Of a DNA stretch of 64,000 nt, positions 32,601 to 40,941 are shown one piece after another. Under the pieces are notes generated by a model. It made no database searches and had not been told where the DNA came from. It worked only from the letters and a program-made list of their open reading frames with translations. Position numbers and translations under genes: made by a program. The stretch comes from Cylindrotheca closterium. Taxonomy: Eukaryota > Bacillariophyta > Bacillariophyceae > Bacillariales > Bacillariaceae. Positions within the stretch are counted from its first letter, which is position 1. Every line of letters starts with the position of its first letter. The stretch lies in the NCBI GenBank assembly GCA_933822405.4, contig CAKOGP040001980.1, positions 590,784 to 654,783 on the forward strand, given 5' to 3'.

Positions 32601-32994
32601 ACGTGCATTGATTATGGATCTGCTTCACAAAAACGATGGCGAGCGACCAAGCATGATGAAGGTTGCCCAGCATGAATTCTTCACAAAATATGGTACTGAT
32701 GTATTTGGCTTGTACCGACAGCCTGCTCCTCAGCTTGATGTTGGCAATGTTGCGCCACAAGAAGATGCGAAATGGGCTCGTCGCCAGTTCAGTTCAATAT
32801 GGGCACCACAGCCCCAAGCATATGACGTCTCATTGAATTCGGCAGGCATGAAGAAAAGGTTCAGATTTGCGTTGGGATCAGGAATAATTGATGAAGGAGA
32901 CGAAGCCACGGCTTTCTTTTCTGCAGCGAAGACATCTGCAGCTGCAGGAGTTTTTGCACCAATGACATCGCTGAAGCGACCCATCGAGGAGTAA
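29614..32994 (+). CDS. PP2A-B56-like regulatory region fused to a protein kinase
   Basis: 1126 residues in one uninterrupted frame. Residues about 190-510 match the HEAT-type B56 (B') regulatory subunit of PP2A: LHRPNSMVLWRDQTS, LYHEPLVQCIATLLQKKPEW, LLHEIDAYIGVLPEP, ERALSFMKNAKFGALI, LPWNPTVRKMAYVFL. A Pro/Gly-rich linker (about 530-690) holds two copies of VTGVAPWAMK (590, 613). Residues 700-1035 are a protein kinase: GEGAFGKV from G706, Lys734 in YAVKV, catalytic Asp828 in ADLKPEN, DFGG Asp846, TTYLPPEV, DSWALGCVIYQCLSGRPP. It most resembles PDK1-like AGC kinases, with an acidic insert of about 55 residues between DFGG and the APE region. The HRD motif is F-A-D, so the Arg is missing; Lys and both Asp are kept, so activity is possible. 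No intron or stop separates the two parts. Confidence 0.85.
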   Translation: MNMGMANDKIENTKNDLSETMNSPLQEVLSQGGVNTSAATTNEELLSTLESWLGLPESKKWEGDTMEDVAPLDPSFYQALERWLISEWQPQSDSDIALKHSNALLEMECEPHDMSIYDAFPVVRVTRVLRLWLELNCTGGSMMAVDGGKQGVTTPLLEHCNALENGGGGKYNIYPLIAALFHHLEQLPNMRFQINFYTQALMRGEKKSTKLQMMDTKSRIHQHQEATQVAATLNDEWSEHIDALECILGEWYALANADMRRQCRSRLGVIWSNFESRTETAVSGVKMENTSSTGIKMTLKVLHRILQGVATPLQKSHELLLNHHLIPLHRPNSMVLWRDQTSLLELYHEPLVQCIATLLQKKPEWIPNTVVSLLEPDIWTKAGNTPKLVLLLHEIDAYIGVLPEPLTTKSFPSATAARLCYSLGECISSDHSRLSERALSFMKNAKFGALIKLYYELSLKILLPHLVKSELPWNPTVRKMAYVFLKKCQDIDEERFLNCSLKCFPNGESFGPDKTSLPAPRPTGKGTLKLGSAEPENEVPKDFTIKSAMGQWKPPPTGSKAPKGGGYQTAMPPPSSRVPRPGGGAPPLGVTGVAPWAMKPPGASATKNPPLSVTGVAPWAMKKSSAAALKPPTNGGALPGVSEPPPAVKDKMEKPAKSRVQSYMDKIKPAEEEEGVSVWAKEQMAESPTLLPDLKFHDLVFGHDLGEGAFGKVRYARLIDRNKTRSHWKEYAVKVISTEKIKEMGYETSVQREVAVLRMVSHPGIARLVSSFRFQDGVYLVLEYASSGDLHSVIRKNGSLDHDSTRFVMGEIVAALASVHEMGLVFADLKPENIVLTEEGHAKLTDFGGCRATSDTARKMIQDASANLLNTLRDGNWKDAPKQKKNDFDMDDDDEDVGWGEEAGQQEEKKDDLRIEGTTTYLPPEVVMGGFPTPSADSWALGCVIYQCLSGRPPVVENDESATRNRIVSFSVEEEGNDQESRLFSESYALEISSDARALIMDLLHKNDGERPSMMKVAQHEFFTKYGTDVFGLYRQPAPQLDVGNVAPQEDAKWARRQFSSIWAPQPQAYDVSLNSAGMKKRFRFALGSGIIDEGDEATAFFSAAKTSAAAGVFAPMTSLKRPIEE

Positions 32995-33046
32995 ATAGAG
33001 AACTAGAACCTGATTTGAATTTCCATTGACTTTCTGGTGATCGTTT

Positions 33047-34332
33047 TTATTTTTTATTTGGCGATCGGCTATTGAGTAGTGTCCGATACAGCAATGTATC
33101 ATAGCGTTGCGGCTTCAATGGTGCCATTCGAATTGGCAGATCGTCGTCATTAATCAGAGACTCAATGCACTTGCCCATTAGCGGACCCCATGTTATCCCC
33201 CATGGACCACCACCAGTTGCAACGTAGACGTTACTTAGAATCTTGCCTACCACAGGGATTGCATCTGGGGACATTGGCCGCATGCATGCTTGAACGATGT
33301 CCGGTGTACACTCCTTGTACCCAAGCTTCTTGAGGCTCTTTTGAGCTGCTGCTGCTCTTGCCATGTTTGGAGGGCAAATCTCTGGCGATGGACGTCCCTC
33401 ACCACGTAGGACTTCGGTTCCAATCACATCCGATTCGCCGCAACCACTAACGTACAAAGACCTATCCTTTCTGCCAAATAGCTGCAGTTTTGTACATTAG
33501 AAAGCTGCAATGACACCAAAAATACTCTATTGCGATGCGTCAAACTCACCTCTAGATGGCATCCATTAAGGTCGCTATCAAGGAACAGAGCCGTGCCGAT
33601 ATCTGAAGACGGTATGCCATTATTATACAACATTGACGTTGATACAACTCCTTCAATCGGCATCGGTATCCCTAGCCAGTCTTCGATGGAAGCGGACCAT
33701 GAGCCCAGGGCAATCACAACTGGCTCATCTTTTTCGATATTAATGTAGTCAATCTCACAGTCCCCTTTCCCTGGCTCAACAAGTATTCTTTGAAGCGTTT
33801 GGTTGTCGTCAACCAACTTCAGACCACGAACTGTTGCCTTCAGAAAGGAGGAATCATTGTTTCGCGCCAAGGCTTGATTGAACAATGCATATGTAAGCTC
33901 GGCTGGATCGATTATTGCAGCATCTCCCGGAAGCTCAACACCCGCATGGGTATTCTCAAGATTCGATAGACACAATGGTAGTTTTGCACAGTTGGTTTGT
34001 TGTTGATATCGGTCCTCGTCAGTTTTGTCACTTAACTCGTTTACGACTTGATAGTTCTGCACGGGGCAAAACGATTCCAACTTAAGTTCTTCTGCAAGTG
34101 ACTCGTGGAGCTCGAATGATTTCTCAAAGAGAGATTGCCGTTTATCAGATGCATTGCCGCGCTTCAATGGAGGACGATTGGTTATGAGAGCACCTGCTTT
34201 TCCCGATGATGCAGCTGCCGGTCCTACCGAATCCAAAATCTTAATTGGTTGATTTGAGGAAGCGTGTGGACTCATACTCAAGTAGTATGCTGCGGCTGAG
34301 CCTACGACCCCTGCCCCTACGATTACCACCAT
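33047..34332 (-). CDS. FAD-dependent oxidoreductase, D-amino-acid oxidase (DAO) family
   Basis: Two exons, 33550-34332 and 33047-33481, with a 68-nt intron (GTGAGT...CAG) in phase 0, give 405 residues. The N-terminus is the dinucleotide fold MVVIVGAGVVGSAAAYYLS. The second exon has the FAD-contacting end YVATGGGPWGITWGPLMGKCIESLI, and PMSPDAIPVVGK, as in glycine/sarcosine/D-amino-acid oxidase-like proteins. No signal peptide; starting directly at the FAD fold suggests a cytosolic or imported protein with a minimal N-terminus. The closest functional group (amino-acid oxidase versus dehydrogenase) is uncertain. It is convergent with the B56-kinase gene. Confidence 0.88.
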
Positions 34333-34658
34333 GATAGTGTATTATTGTGCCATCATTTGAACTGAAGCGAAAGTGTTGGAGTTGTGTGGTACTGAAACAG
34401 CTTTCATCCAATACTCTCATGTAAAACACACGATTTCATCTTATCTCCTTCACATCCCTATCTTCAAAATGAAGGAGAAGAACCGGAACGAGGTCTTATT
34501 ACGGAAGAAAATGAAGGTGTTAATGTAGACTGACATAAATTATACGTATTCAAATCCGATGTCATCCAACTGAAGAGTCGTTGAGTTCAAGAACGATTGG
34601 TCTTTTCTCTGGCTTTATCGCCAGAGACTGTGTTAGAACGGCCTTTGAAAACAGTTCA
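34333..34658. other. intergenic region
   Basis: 326 bases between the DAO-family start and the 3' end of the acidic repeat protein. No feature recognised. Confidence 0.4.
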
Positions 34659-35321
34659 CTACAAGGCAATCGCATCCAAAGAGAGAGATTCGCTGGATGC
34701 GTTTTCCTGGTCGCCAATCGAGTCGAGAGACACGGTCACAAGGCTGCTTTCTTCGTCGTCTGCACGATGGTCGTGGTGGCTGGTTTCTTCAACATCTTCT
34801 TCGTTTTCCTCGTCCTCAAGACAATCGATCAAACTTCCCAACTGAGGAATATCAGTCTGAGTTTCAGTTTCATCTGATAAGTTTGCCTTCTCACTGATCG
34901 GATCAAGCTTAGCTGTCACAAGGCTGTTGTCTTTGTTGACTGCTCGAGATTTATTTTCAACCCTTTCTTCGTCGTCCTCCTCATCAAGACAGTCAACCAA
35001 ACTGTCTGACTGGATTACTTCGTTTTTACTTTCGACAGACTTTTGATGACTAGCAATTATTCTTTTTGCAAGCAGCTTTCGTCTTCGCTCGGCCCTGAGG
35101 CATAGTTCGAAGATTTCGGAATCATCATCGTCTCTTTTTCGTTTTTGGCGACTTTCCTCCTTTCTGTTTCTTTGGAGTTCAACTCTAATTGATCGTCTCA
35201 ATGCCTCTTCTTGCTCTTTCATACGCTTTGTTTCCTCTATACCCTCGTAGTACGAACAAATGCCGTTTACGATCAAACCTGATGTGACATTAAAAGCGCA
35301 GGCGATAGGAGCGATGACCAT
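34659..35321 (-). CDS. acidic protein with a duplicated SL-DCL-DEE block, unknown function
   Basis: 220 residues from the ATG at 35321. I do not recognise a family. The first 25 residues are mildly hydrophobic, followed by a strongly basic helix-prone region (about 30-95, rich in Arg, Lys and Glu). The last 120 residues hold two diverged copies of a unit of about 50 residues: SLVDCLDEEDDEE...NSLVTAKLDPISE and SLIDCLEDEENEE...SSLVTVSLDSIGD. It may be a regulatory or scaffold protein; the short length and repeats could also mean a lineage-specific gene. Confidence 0.6.
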   Translation of the reverse strand: MVIAPIACAFNVTSGLIVNGICSYYEGIEETKRMKEQEEALRRSIRVELQRNRKEESRQKRKRDDDDSEIFELCLRAERRRKLLAKRIIASHQKSVESKNEVIQSDSLVDCLDEEDDEERVENKSRAVNKDNSLVTAKLDPISEKANLSDETETQTDIPQLGSLIDCLEDEENEEDVEETSHHDHRADDEESSLVTVSLDSIGDQENASSESLSLDAIAL

Positions 35322-35763
35322 TTTGGTTTGATGTGGTTAGGAAGGAGTGAAATAGTGTTCGGAAATGTGATGATGGCCAAGTAGTGAATTCAAAGAAAAG
35401 TGAGTGAAGCTTCTGGATGCTTTCTCTGAGCTGAGTCCCCTGAAGGATCGTCGTAACTTGGGTTTTGTGATCTTGTGAATTTCCAGAGATTTTTGTGATG
35501 GGGGAATATATGTGGGTCGAAAAATTTCGCTCGATCAAGCGAGCATATCGACAGTTGGACAATCGTGATCCAAGTCGTGATCCAAGTTTGGTCGTATCAG
35601 TCGTCCCAAACAAGTGCGTAGCGTACCAGTACCGTACTGGTACCTGGTGTGTACTCCGATTTTGCCGCCTCAGACAGGTACATACCCTGACCTCCGATCC
35701 TACCATAGCGGTACTGGTACATATCCTTGCATGTCATTTACCGTACATTACTTTCCCTTTGTT
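35322..35763. repeat. intergenic region with GTACC island
   Basis: 442 bases between two minus-strand genes. At about 35622-35722 words such as TACCAGTACCGTACTGGTAC cluster. A direct repeat of CGTGATCCAAG occurs at about 35565-35587. No gene seen. Confidence 0.5.
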
Positions 35764-36756
35764 CTATGGATCTTTCAAATAAATCGAGAGCTCTGAAGTG
35801 ACGAAAGTAAAAGCAAAGTCATAGAGTGAGACGAAAAATCGATACACTTGCATTCGTCGAAAAATGTTTGCAATGATAGACATACCAATACCGTCTTTCA
35901 TGAGATCATTCTTGGAATTGTCTGTCACAAAGTCAGGTTCGCAATACTCCAACCAGGACTCTTCTAGCCTTGACTCCACAATCCCATTCTTCACCAATTC
36001 ACCAATGTATTGTCTGTAATCGTCAATACCAGCAAAGACAACATTATCAGCTGCGACATAGCTTCCACACTTGAGATAGCCAGCTTTTTCAATCTGTTTC
36101 AAGTCAGGAAGATATAGTGATTTGTCGTGATCGATAAATAAAAAGTCAATCGTAGCGCCTGCACCCATTGCCTCTCTCAGTTTTGTTGAAAGAGTTTCCT
36201 TCCGCGGATCCAAAAGCAGAATTTTGACAGAGTCCTGAACGCCAGCCAGTTTGACAAGGGCTTGGGCTACCTGCGCGTTTCCTTCCACTACCTCCACAGA
36301 GTAAATAGTAAAGTTCACTCCCATTTCAAGCAACTCTTTTGAAATCATGATGGAGGAATAACCAGTGTAGGTACCAAGTTCGACGAGCGTAATATGTTCT
36401 TTCTTTGCAATATCGGCGCACATTTGCGTCAGAAATGACGCAAGGATTGGAGCCTTCTTTGGCCCAACATGCATCATCCAGTGCCGTTGCATACAAAACT
36501 CATCAATAGATTCCAAAATGAAGCCTGCGTCAACGGAACTTGCTTTCGACTTTGAAACTGTTGATGTCACATGATTCAGAAGAGCTTGTTCGGTTCCTGC
36601 ATGAAATGCCAAGATTCCACAAGTTGGATCTCGCTTCACAATTTCGGTTTCTGCTGCGACTTCGTTGCGACTTTCACTGTTGTCGTCATCAAAGCAAGCG
36701 AAAGGGTCTTCGGCCATATTTTTTAATTCTATTACTTCCTCTTGTGAAGTCGGCAT
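35764..36756 (-). CDS. catechol-O-methyltransferase-like SAM methyltransferase
   Basis: 330 residues from the ATG at 36756 (the frame reaches 36789 with a GTG). Residues about 120-300 follow the COMT order: HVGPKKAPIL, the SAM-binding LVELGTYTGYSSIMIS, the acidic residue after strand 2 in IYSVEVVE, then DFLFIDHDKSLYLPDL and GSYVAADNVVFAG with the Asp-Asn pair that holds Mg2+ in COMT. The N-terminal 100 residues are not part of the family and the C-terminal 35 are hydrophobic (FFVSLYDFAFTF). Expected reaction: transfer of a methyl group from SAM to a catechol-like hydroxyl; the substrate in an alga is unknown. Confidence 0.88.
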   Translation of the reverse strand: MPTSQEEVIELKNMAEDPFACFDDDNSESRNEVAAETEIVKRDPTCGILAFHAGTEQALLNHVTSTVSKSKASSVDAGFILESIDEFCMQRHWMMHVGPKKAPILASFLTQMCADIAKKEHITLVELGTYTGYSSIMISKELLEMGVNFTIYSVEVVEGNAQVAQALVKLAGVQDSVKILLLDPRKETLSTKLREAMGAGATIDFLFIDHDKSLYLPDLKQIEKAGYLKCGSYVAADNVVFAGIDDYRQYIGELVKNGIVESRLEESWLEYCEPDFVTDNSKNDLMKDGIGMSIIANIFRRMQVYRFFVSLYDFAFTFVTSELSIYLKDP

Positions 36757-37164
36757 ATTTGCTTCTGTGAAAATACTTGATGTCGGCACTAGCTAGTCAC
36801 ATCAAAACTACACGTGTATAGTGGAAAAGTGCGTACGAGCACTTTGTGTTCGTTGGTTGCAGCAAAGGCACGCCCGTTGTGTTTTCTCACTTATTGCGTT
36901 TCTGGTCGAACTGCAATTGCGTCAGTGTTTAGATTCGAAGCCTGTCAAAACAAGCTGTCACACGAACGAGTACAAACCTCAGGGTGTCTCACGAACCTTA
37001 GAAAGAGTGGTGTCAACCAAAAAGAGAGTACTTTTTTACATTGGAGAAGATTATTGTTCAGAACTCCGAGATTGTCTAACGGACCTCAAAAAGTTTTGGC
37101 AGAATTTCTTGTTGTGAGCATAAAACGACCTTTCATTTGAATTCATCGGAAACTGGAATCAACA
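36757..37164. promoter_or_regulatory. shared upstream region of two divergent genes
   Basis: 408 bases between the starts of the COMT-like gene (-) and the GH81 gene (+). Both promoters must lie here; no specific motif recognised. Confidence 0.4.
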
Positions 37165-40100
37165 ATGAAATCGAATGAAGAGAAGCAATTCTCGACAGAG
37201 ACTACAAGTCTCCTTAACCTTCCCTCGCCCCATTCAACTGATAGGCCTGTGCAACTAGACCATGTCTTGTCGTCGGATAATCTTGAAAACGGCGACGAGT
37301 ACCATGGTCAACGTGAATCTAAGAGGATCGAAGACGAAAAGGCATCATTCAACAAGAAATTCAATTCTAATGGTGGGCTGCGCCGTGTTGTGCTCCTGCT
37401 TGTCTTTGCGTGTATCGCTGCGGTGTTTATCTTTGCTCTCATCCATTTTAAGAGTGGAGACCAGAACAACAGCGGCAGCCCAGGGAATGCATTCGGCAAA
37501 CCCCAGCCATTCTCGCTCAACCACCCAAACGACCTTGGTATTACCAGCGTTGCCCGGCCAAAAGAGACAGCACCTCCAGAACGACTCTTCCGCCGTCTTG
37601 AGTCACCCGATTCTGATCAGCGCCAACCACTACCAACGAGTTCATGGTATCAAAACTTGCTCCTCACAACAGGCGAGCCAAATAATTTGCATCGGGCATA
37701 CGCATTGCCCTACATGCTTGACCTAGTCGGTCCTATTCCAGGATTGACCCTTCACAAAGGCTTCCTTGTGCCAACCGATAGGGTTATTCAACTTGCAGAC
37801 AATGCATGGAATGGACTGACCTTGGGAGCAGCTGCTGATATTCACGAAAAGACACAAAAGAAACTCACTCATCAGTACACTGTTAGCTCGCCGACAGAGC
37901 TGGGAGTAACCTTGCACTGGGTACGTACCACCGCACTTTTTCTCAACCGCAAAATGTAATATTTATACTCATCCTTTTTCTCCAGGACGCTATGAACATG
38001 TCGTCATCAATTGTTAGAGGAATGGCCTATGGTACAATGATTTTCGAGGACTTCAAGACAAACGGCGGAGAGGATGGGATTCTTTTCCCAACCCTTGCCT
38101 CCTACATTGCCTTCGGAAAGCCCCCAGTGGTAGACGGAACAAGCCAATTAGAATGTGACGATAAGGGAAGCCGAACCCTCGTCGAAAAGGAAGTTGAACT
38201 TCACTTCGGTGGCAGCGACTTCACATGGCTCGTTTTCTTTTCGCAACCAGTTTGGGTGCAGTGCTCTAACGGCAAAGAATCAAACAACGCCTTTTTGCAA
38301 GTCGTCGATGTTGCTGACGAGCTATCAAAAGAGCCCCTCGTTGTTCGAGCAGCACTGGCCAACTCCTGTACGAATGGCAGAGTTCATAACTACTGCAAGA
38401 GTCAATTGATGGACAGCGAACAACAAAAAGGTTATGGTGATCTCCTGAGACGTTATGCCGATACCATTCCAGGCGAAAATACCTCAATGAAATATCAAGT
38501 TCTCGAAGGAGAAAGTGAAGGAACGCTTGTTCTTGACTGGGATGCTCGGTCCGTCTCCTCTGGCAAAAGCAAGGATTCAAGCAGCACTGACTTGGGAATG
38601 ATTCATTTCGCCATGCCTCATCATATGGACGCTTTGGACAGCAGCAGTCTTCCAGATGACAAATACTGTTTGCCTACAATCATGGGTCCAGCGTGCGCAG
38701 TTTTGGGAACAGAAATGACACTTACCGAGACGATCCCAGATGTCGACTTTAGAGCCAAGCGCCCGATTCCAGCAAGTTTTCTTTCTGATATTGGAGACAC
38801 CTTGGTAAAAGACATGAAATATGAGCTCGAGGCGTTCTTTCAACGCGGCGCTGGTGACACATACTTCTCCGGCAAGATGCTGTCAAAGCTTGGACGAATT
38901 GCACTTGTTGCCGAAGAAGTGACTGAATTGTGTTCTAAACGCATGTCTAGAGAGTATGATGTTGCCTGTAAGAACACAACGATTCCGACAAAGCAAGCAA
39001 TGGATACTACAATCGACAAACTTGAAAGCAGCGTCGAGATTTGGATCAACGGATCTGCAGAAACACCTTTCATCTACGACGATGCCTGGGGTAAGCTCTG
39101 ACAACGCAGGTTTTTCGTTGCGTTGGCTTCCATACTCATTTTTTCTCTTCTTTTTTTCTCACACGCAGGTGGCTTAGTGAGCTGTGGCTGCTACTTCAAT
39201 GGCAAGACATGCGACAATGAAGTCCCAAATTGTCCCACACTGTCAGATCAGGGACTCGATTTTGGCAACGGGTTCTATAATGACCAGCACTTCCATTATG
39301 GGTACCATATCTATGCCGCTGCCATTGTCGCCCACTTCCGTCCGGAATGGGGCAAGAAACACTGGGAGGAGGTTCTGCTTCTTGTGAGAAGTATTGCCAA
39401 TCCTTCCAGAGATGATACTGCTTTCCCTTTATATCGTCACAAGGACTGGTATCAAGGCAGCTCGTGGGCAAGTGGTGTACCCCGTCCGCCATACTTGAAT
39501 GGAAAGAATCAAGAATCGTCTTCGGAAGCAATCGCAGCTTATGAGTCCGTGGCGCTCTTTGGCAAAGTGATGCAAAAAATTTGGACCTCGGACAGAAACC
39601 CATCGAAAGCAGCCATTGCGAAGGAAGTCAAGCAGGTCGGACAACTCATGACAGCGACAGAATTGCGGTCGGTAAACAAGTATTGGCACGTTCAACAGAG
39701 CGATCCCATCGAGAAGCGCATCTATCCAGTAGAGTATACTGGGAGCGTGGTGGGAATCGTATGGCAATCCATGATTCAGTTTGGTACCTGGTTGTAAGTC
39801 TTGTCAAGAATGATCCTCGTTGAACATCCAAATTCACACTGACGGGTTCTTTTTCTGTTGCACAGTGGTACTGCGGAATACTTGCCCTACGGCATCCAGC
39901 TCTTGCCTTTGACACCAATTTCAGAAGAGCGCGATGAATTGGAATGGATGAACGAGATGTACTATCCATTTTCCACATCCTGTGCTTCCACCTTTCAGTG
40001 TACCGAGTCGGGTTGGTCAGTGTTACAGCTGGCTGTCCTTGCCACGGTCGGCTATCGCGAGGAAGCATCCATTCGAGCGATAGCGCTTCCAGAGGAATCC

Positions 40101-40886
40101 TATACCAACGCCGGTGGAAATGGCCATTCTCGCACCAACACCCTCTGGTACATCGCCACAAGACCAATCGTTGACGAACCAATCGAGCTCGTCGCATCAG
40201 ATGTCCGAGGTGCCGGTGAAAAACGGCCGGCCCCTGTCTTCGAATTGACCGATTGTCATACTCCGGCAACCTGTACCGATGCCGTTCTTGATAACATGCC
40301 CGATTCCTATTCTTGCCGAGAACATATTACCTTTCTCATCAAAATGGAGCGGAAACCACAATGGGATGCTTGTACATCTGTTGGAGTGGAGTATGAAGAA
40401 AGTTGTGGACTGTGCAATCCGACCGAAATGGTTGAGAATACACCGAAGAACGCTACTCAAGCCCCTACAATTGACAACAGCATTTGCCCACCTTGTACAG
40501 ATGAAGAGTGTGACAGTGATCTTAATCGATGCCCGCTCTTTGAAAGAAGCTTTGTCTGCACCGCAGGTGCCAACGTATTTGGCTGCAGCCCGATCCCATG
40601 GTACTTCGAGGATGAATGTGACACCTGCTGTGAAATGACCAGGTGCCAAAACTTGAAAGATATTGAGGCCCAAAAAGTCACCCATGATGGAACTGCGTTC
40701 GATAAACCTATTTGTCCACCCTGCCCCAAGGAAGTTTGCTATGGAGAAATTAACCAATGTCCCATTCATACTGCACCCTATCTCTGCCTTGGTGGCGATA
40801 ACGTCGGCGGATGCGCTTCCCATCCTTGGGATGTTAAGAAGGGAGTAACATGCTCCGAGTGCTGCGAGGTTAAAACCAACTGCTAG
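37165..40886 (+). CDS. membrane-anchored GH81 endo-1,3-beta-glucanase
   Basis: Four exons, 37165-37920, 37986-39090, 39169-39793, 39866-40886 (introns 65, 78, 72 nt), give 1168 residues with consistent phases. A single membrane helix at about residues 73-92 after a charged N-terminus suggests a type II membrane protein. The GH81 domain starts at about 110 (LPTSSWYQNLL) and includes the catalytic block DFGNGFYNDQHFHYGYHIYAA, RHKDWYQGSSWASG and KNQESSSEAIAAY. GH81 enzymes cut internal beta-1,3 bonds, so chrysolaminarin or callose is the likely substrate. After the catalytic part come two Cys-rich units (starting ICPPC, each about 60 residues, ending CC-C) that are not part of GH81 in fungi and may bind glucan or stabilise the protein outside the cell. 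Confidence 0.92.
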
Positions 40887-40941
40887 ATAGCTAGAGGGTA
40901 GAAGAAAAATACCCATTCCTTCTAATTTACATAGTACATAT

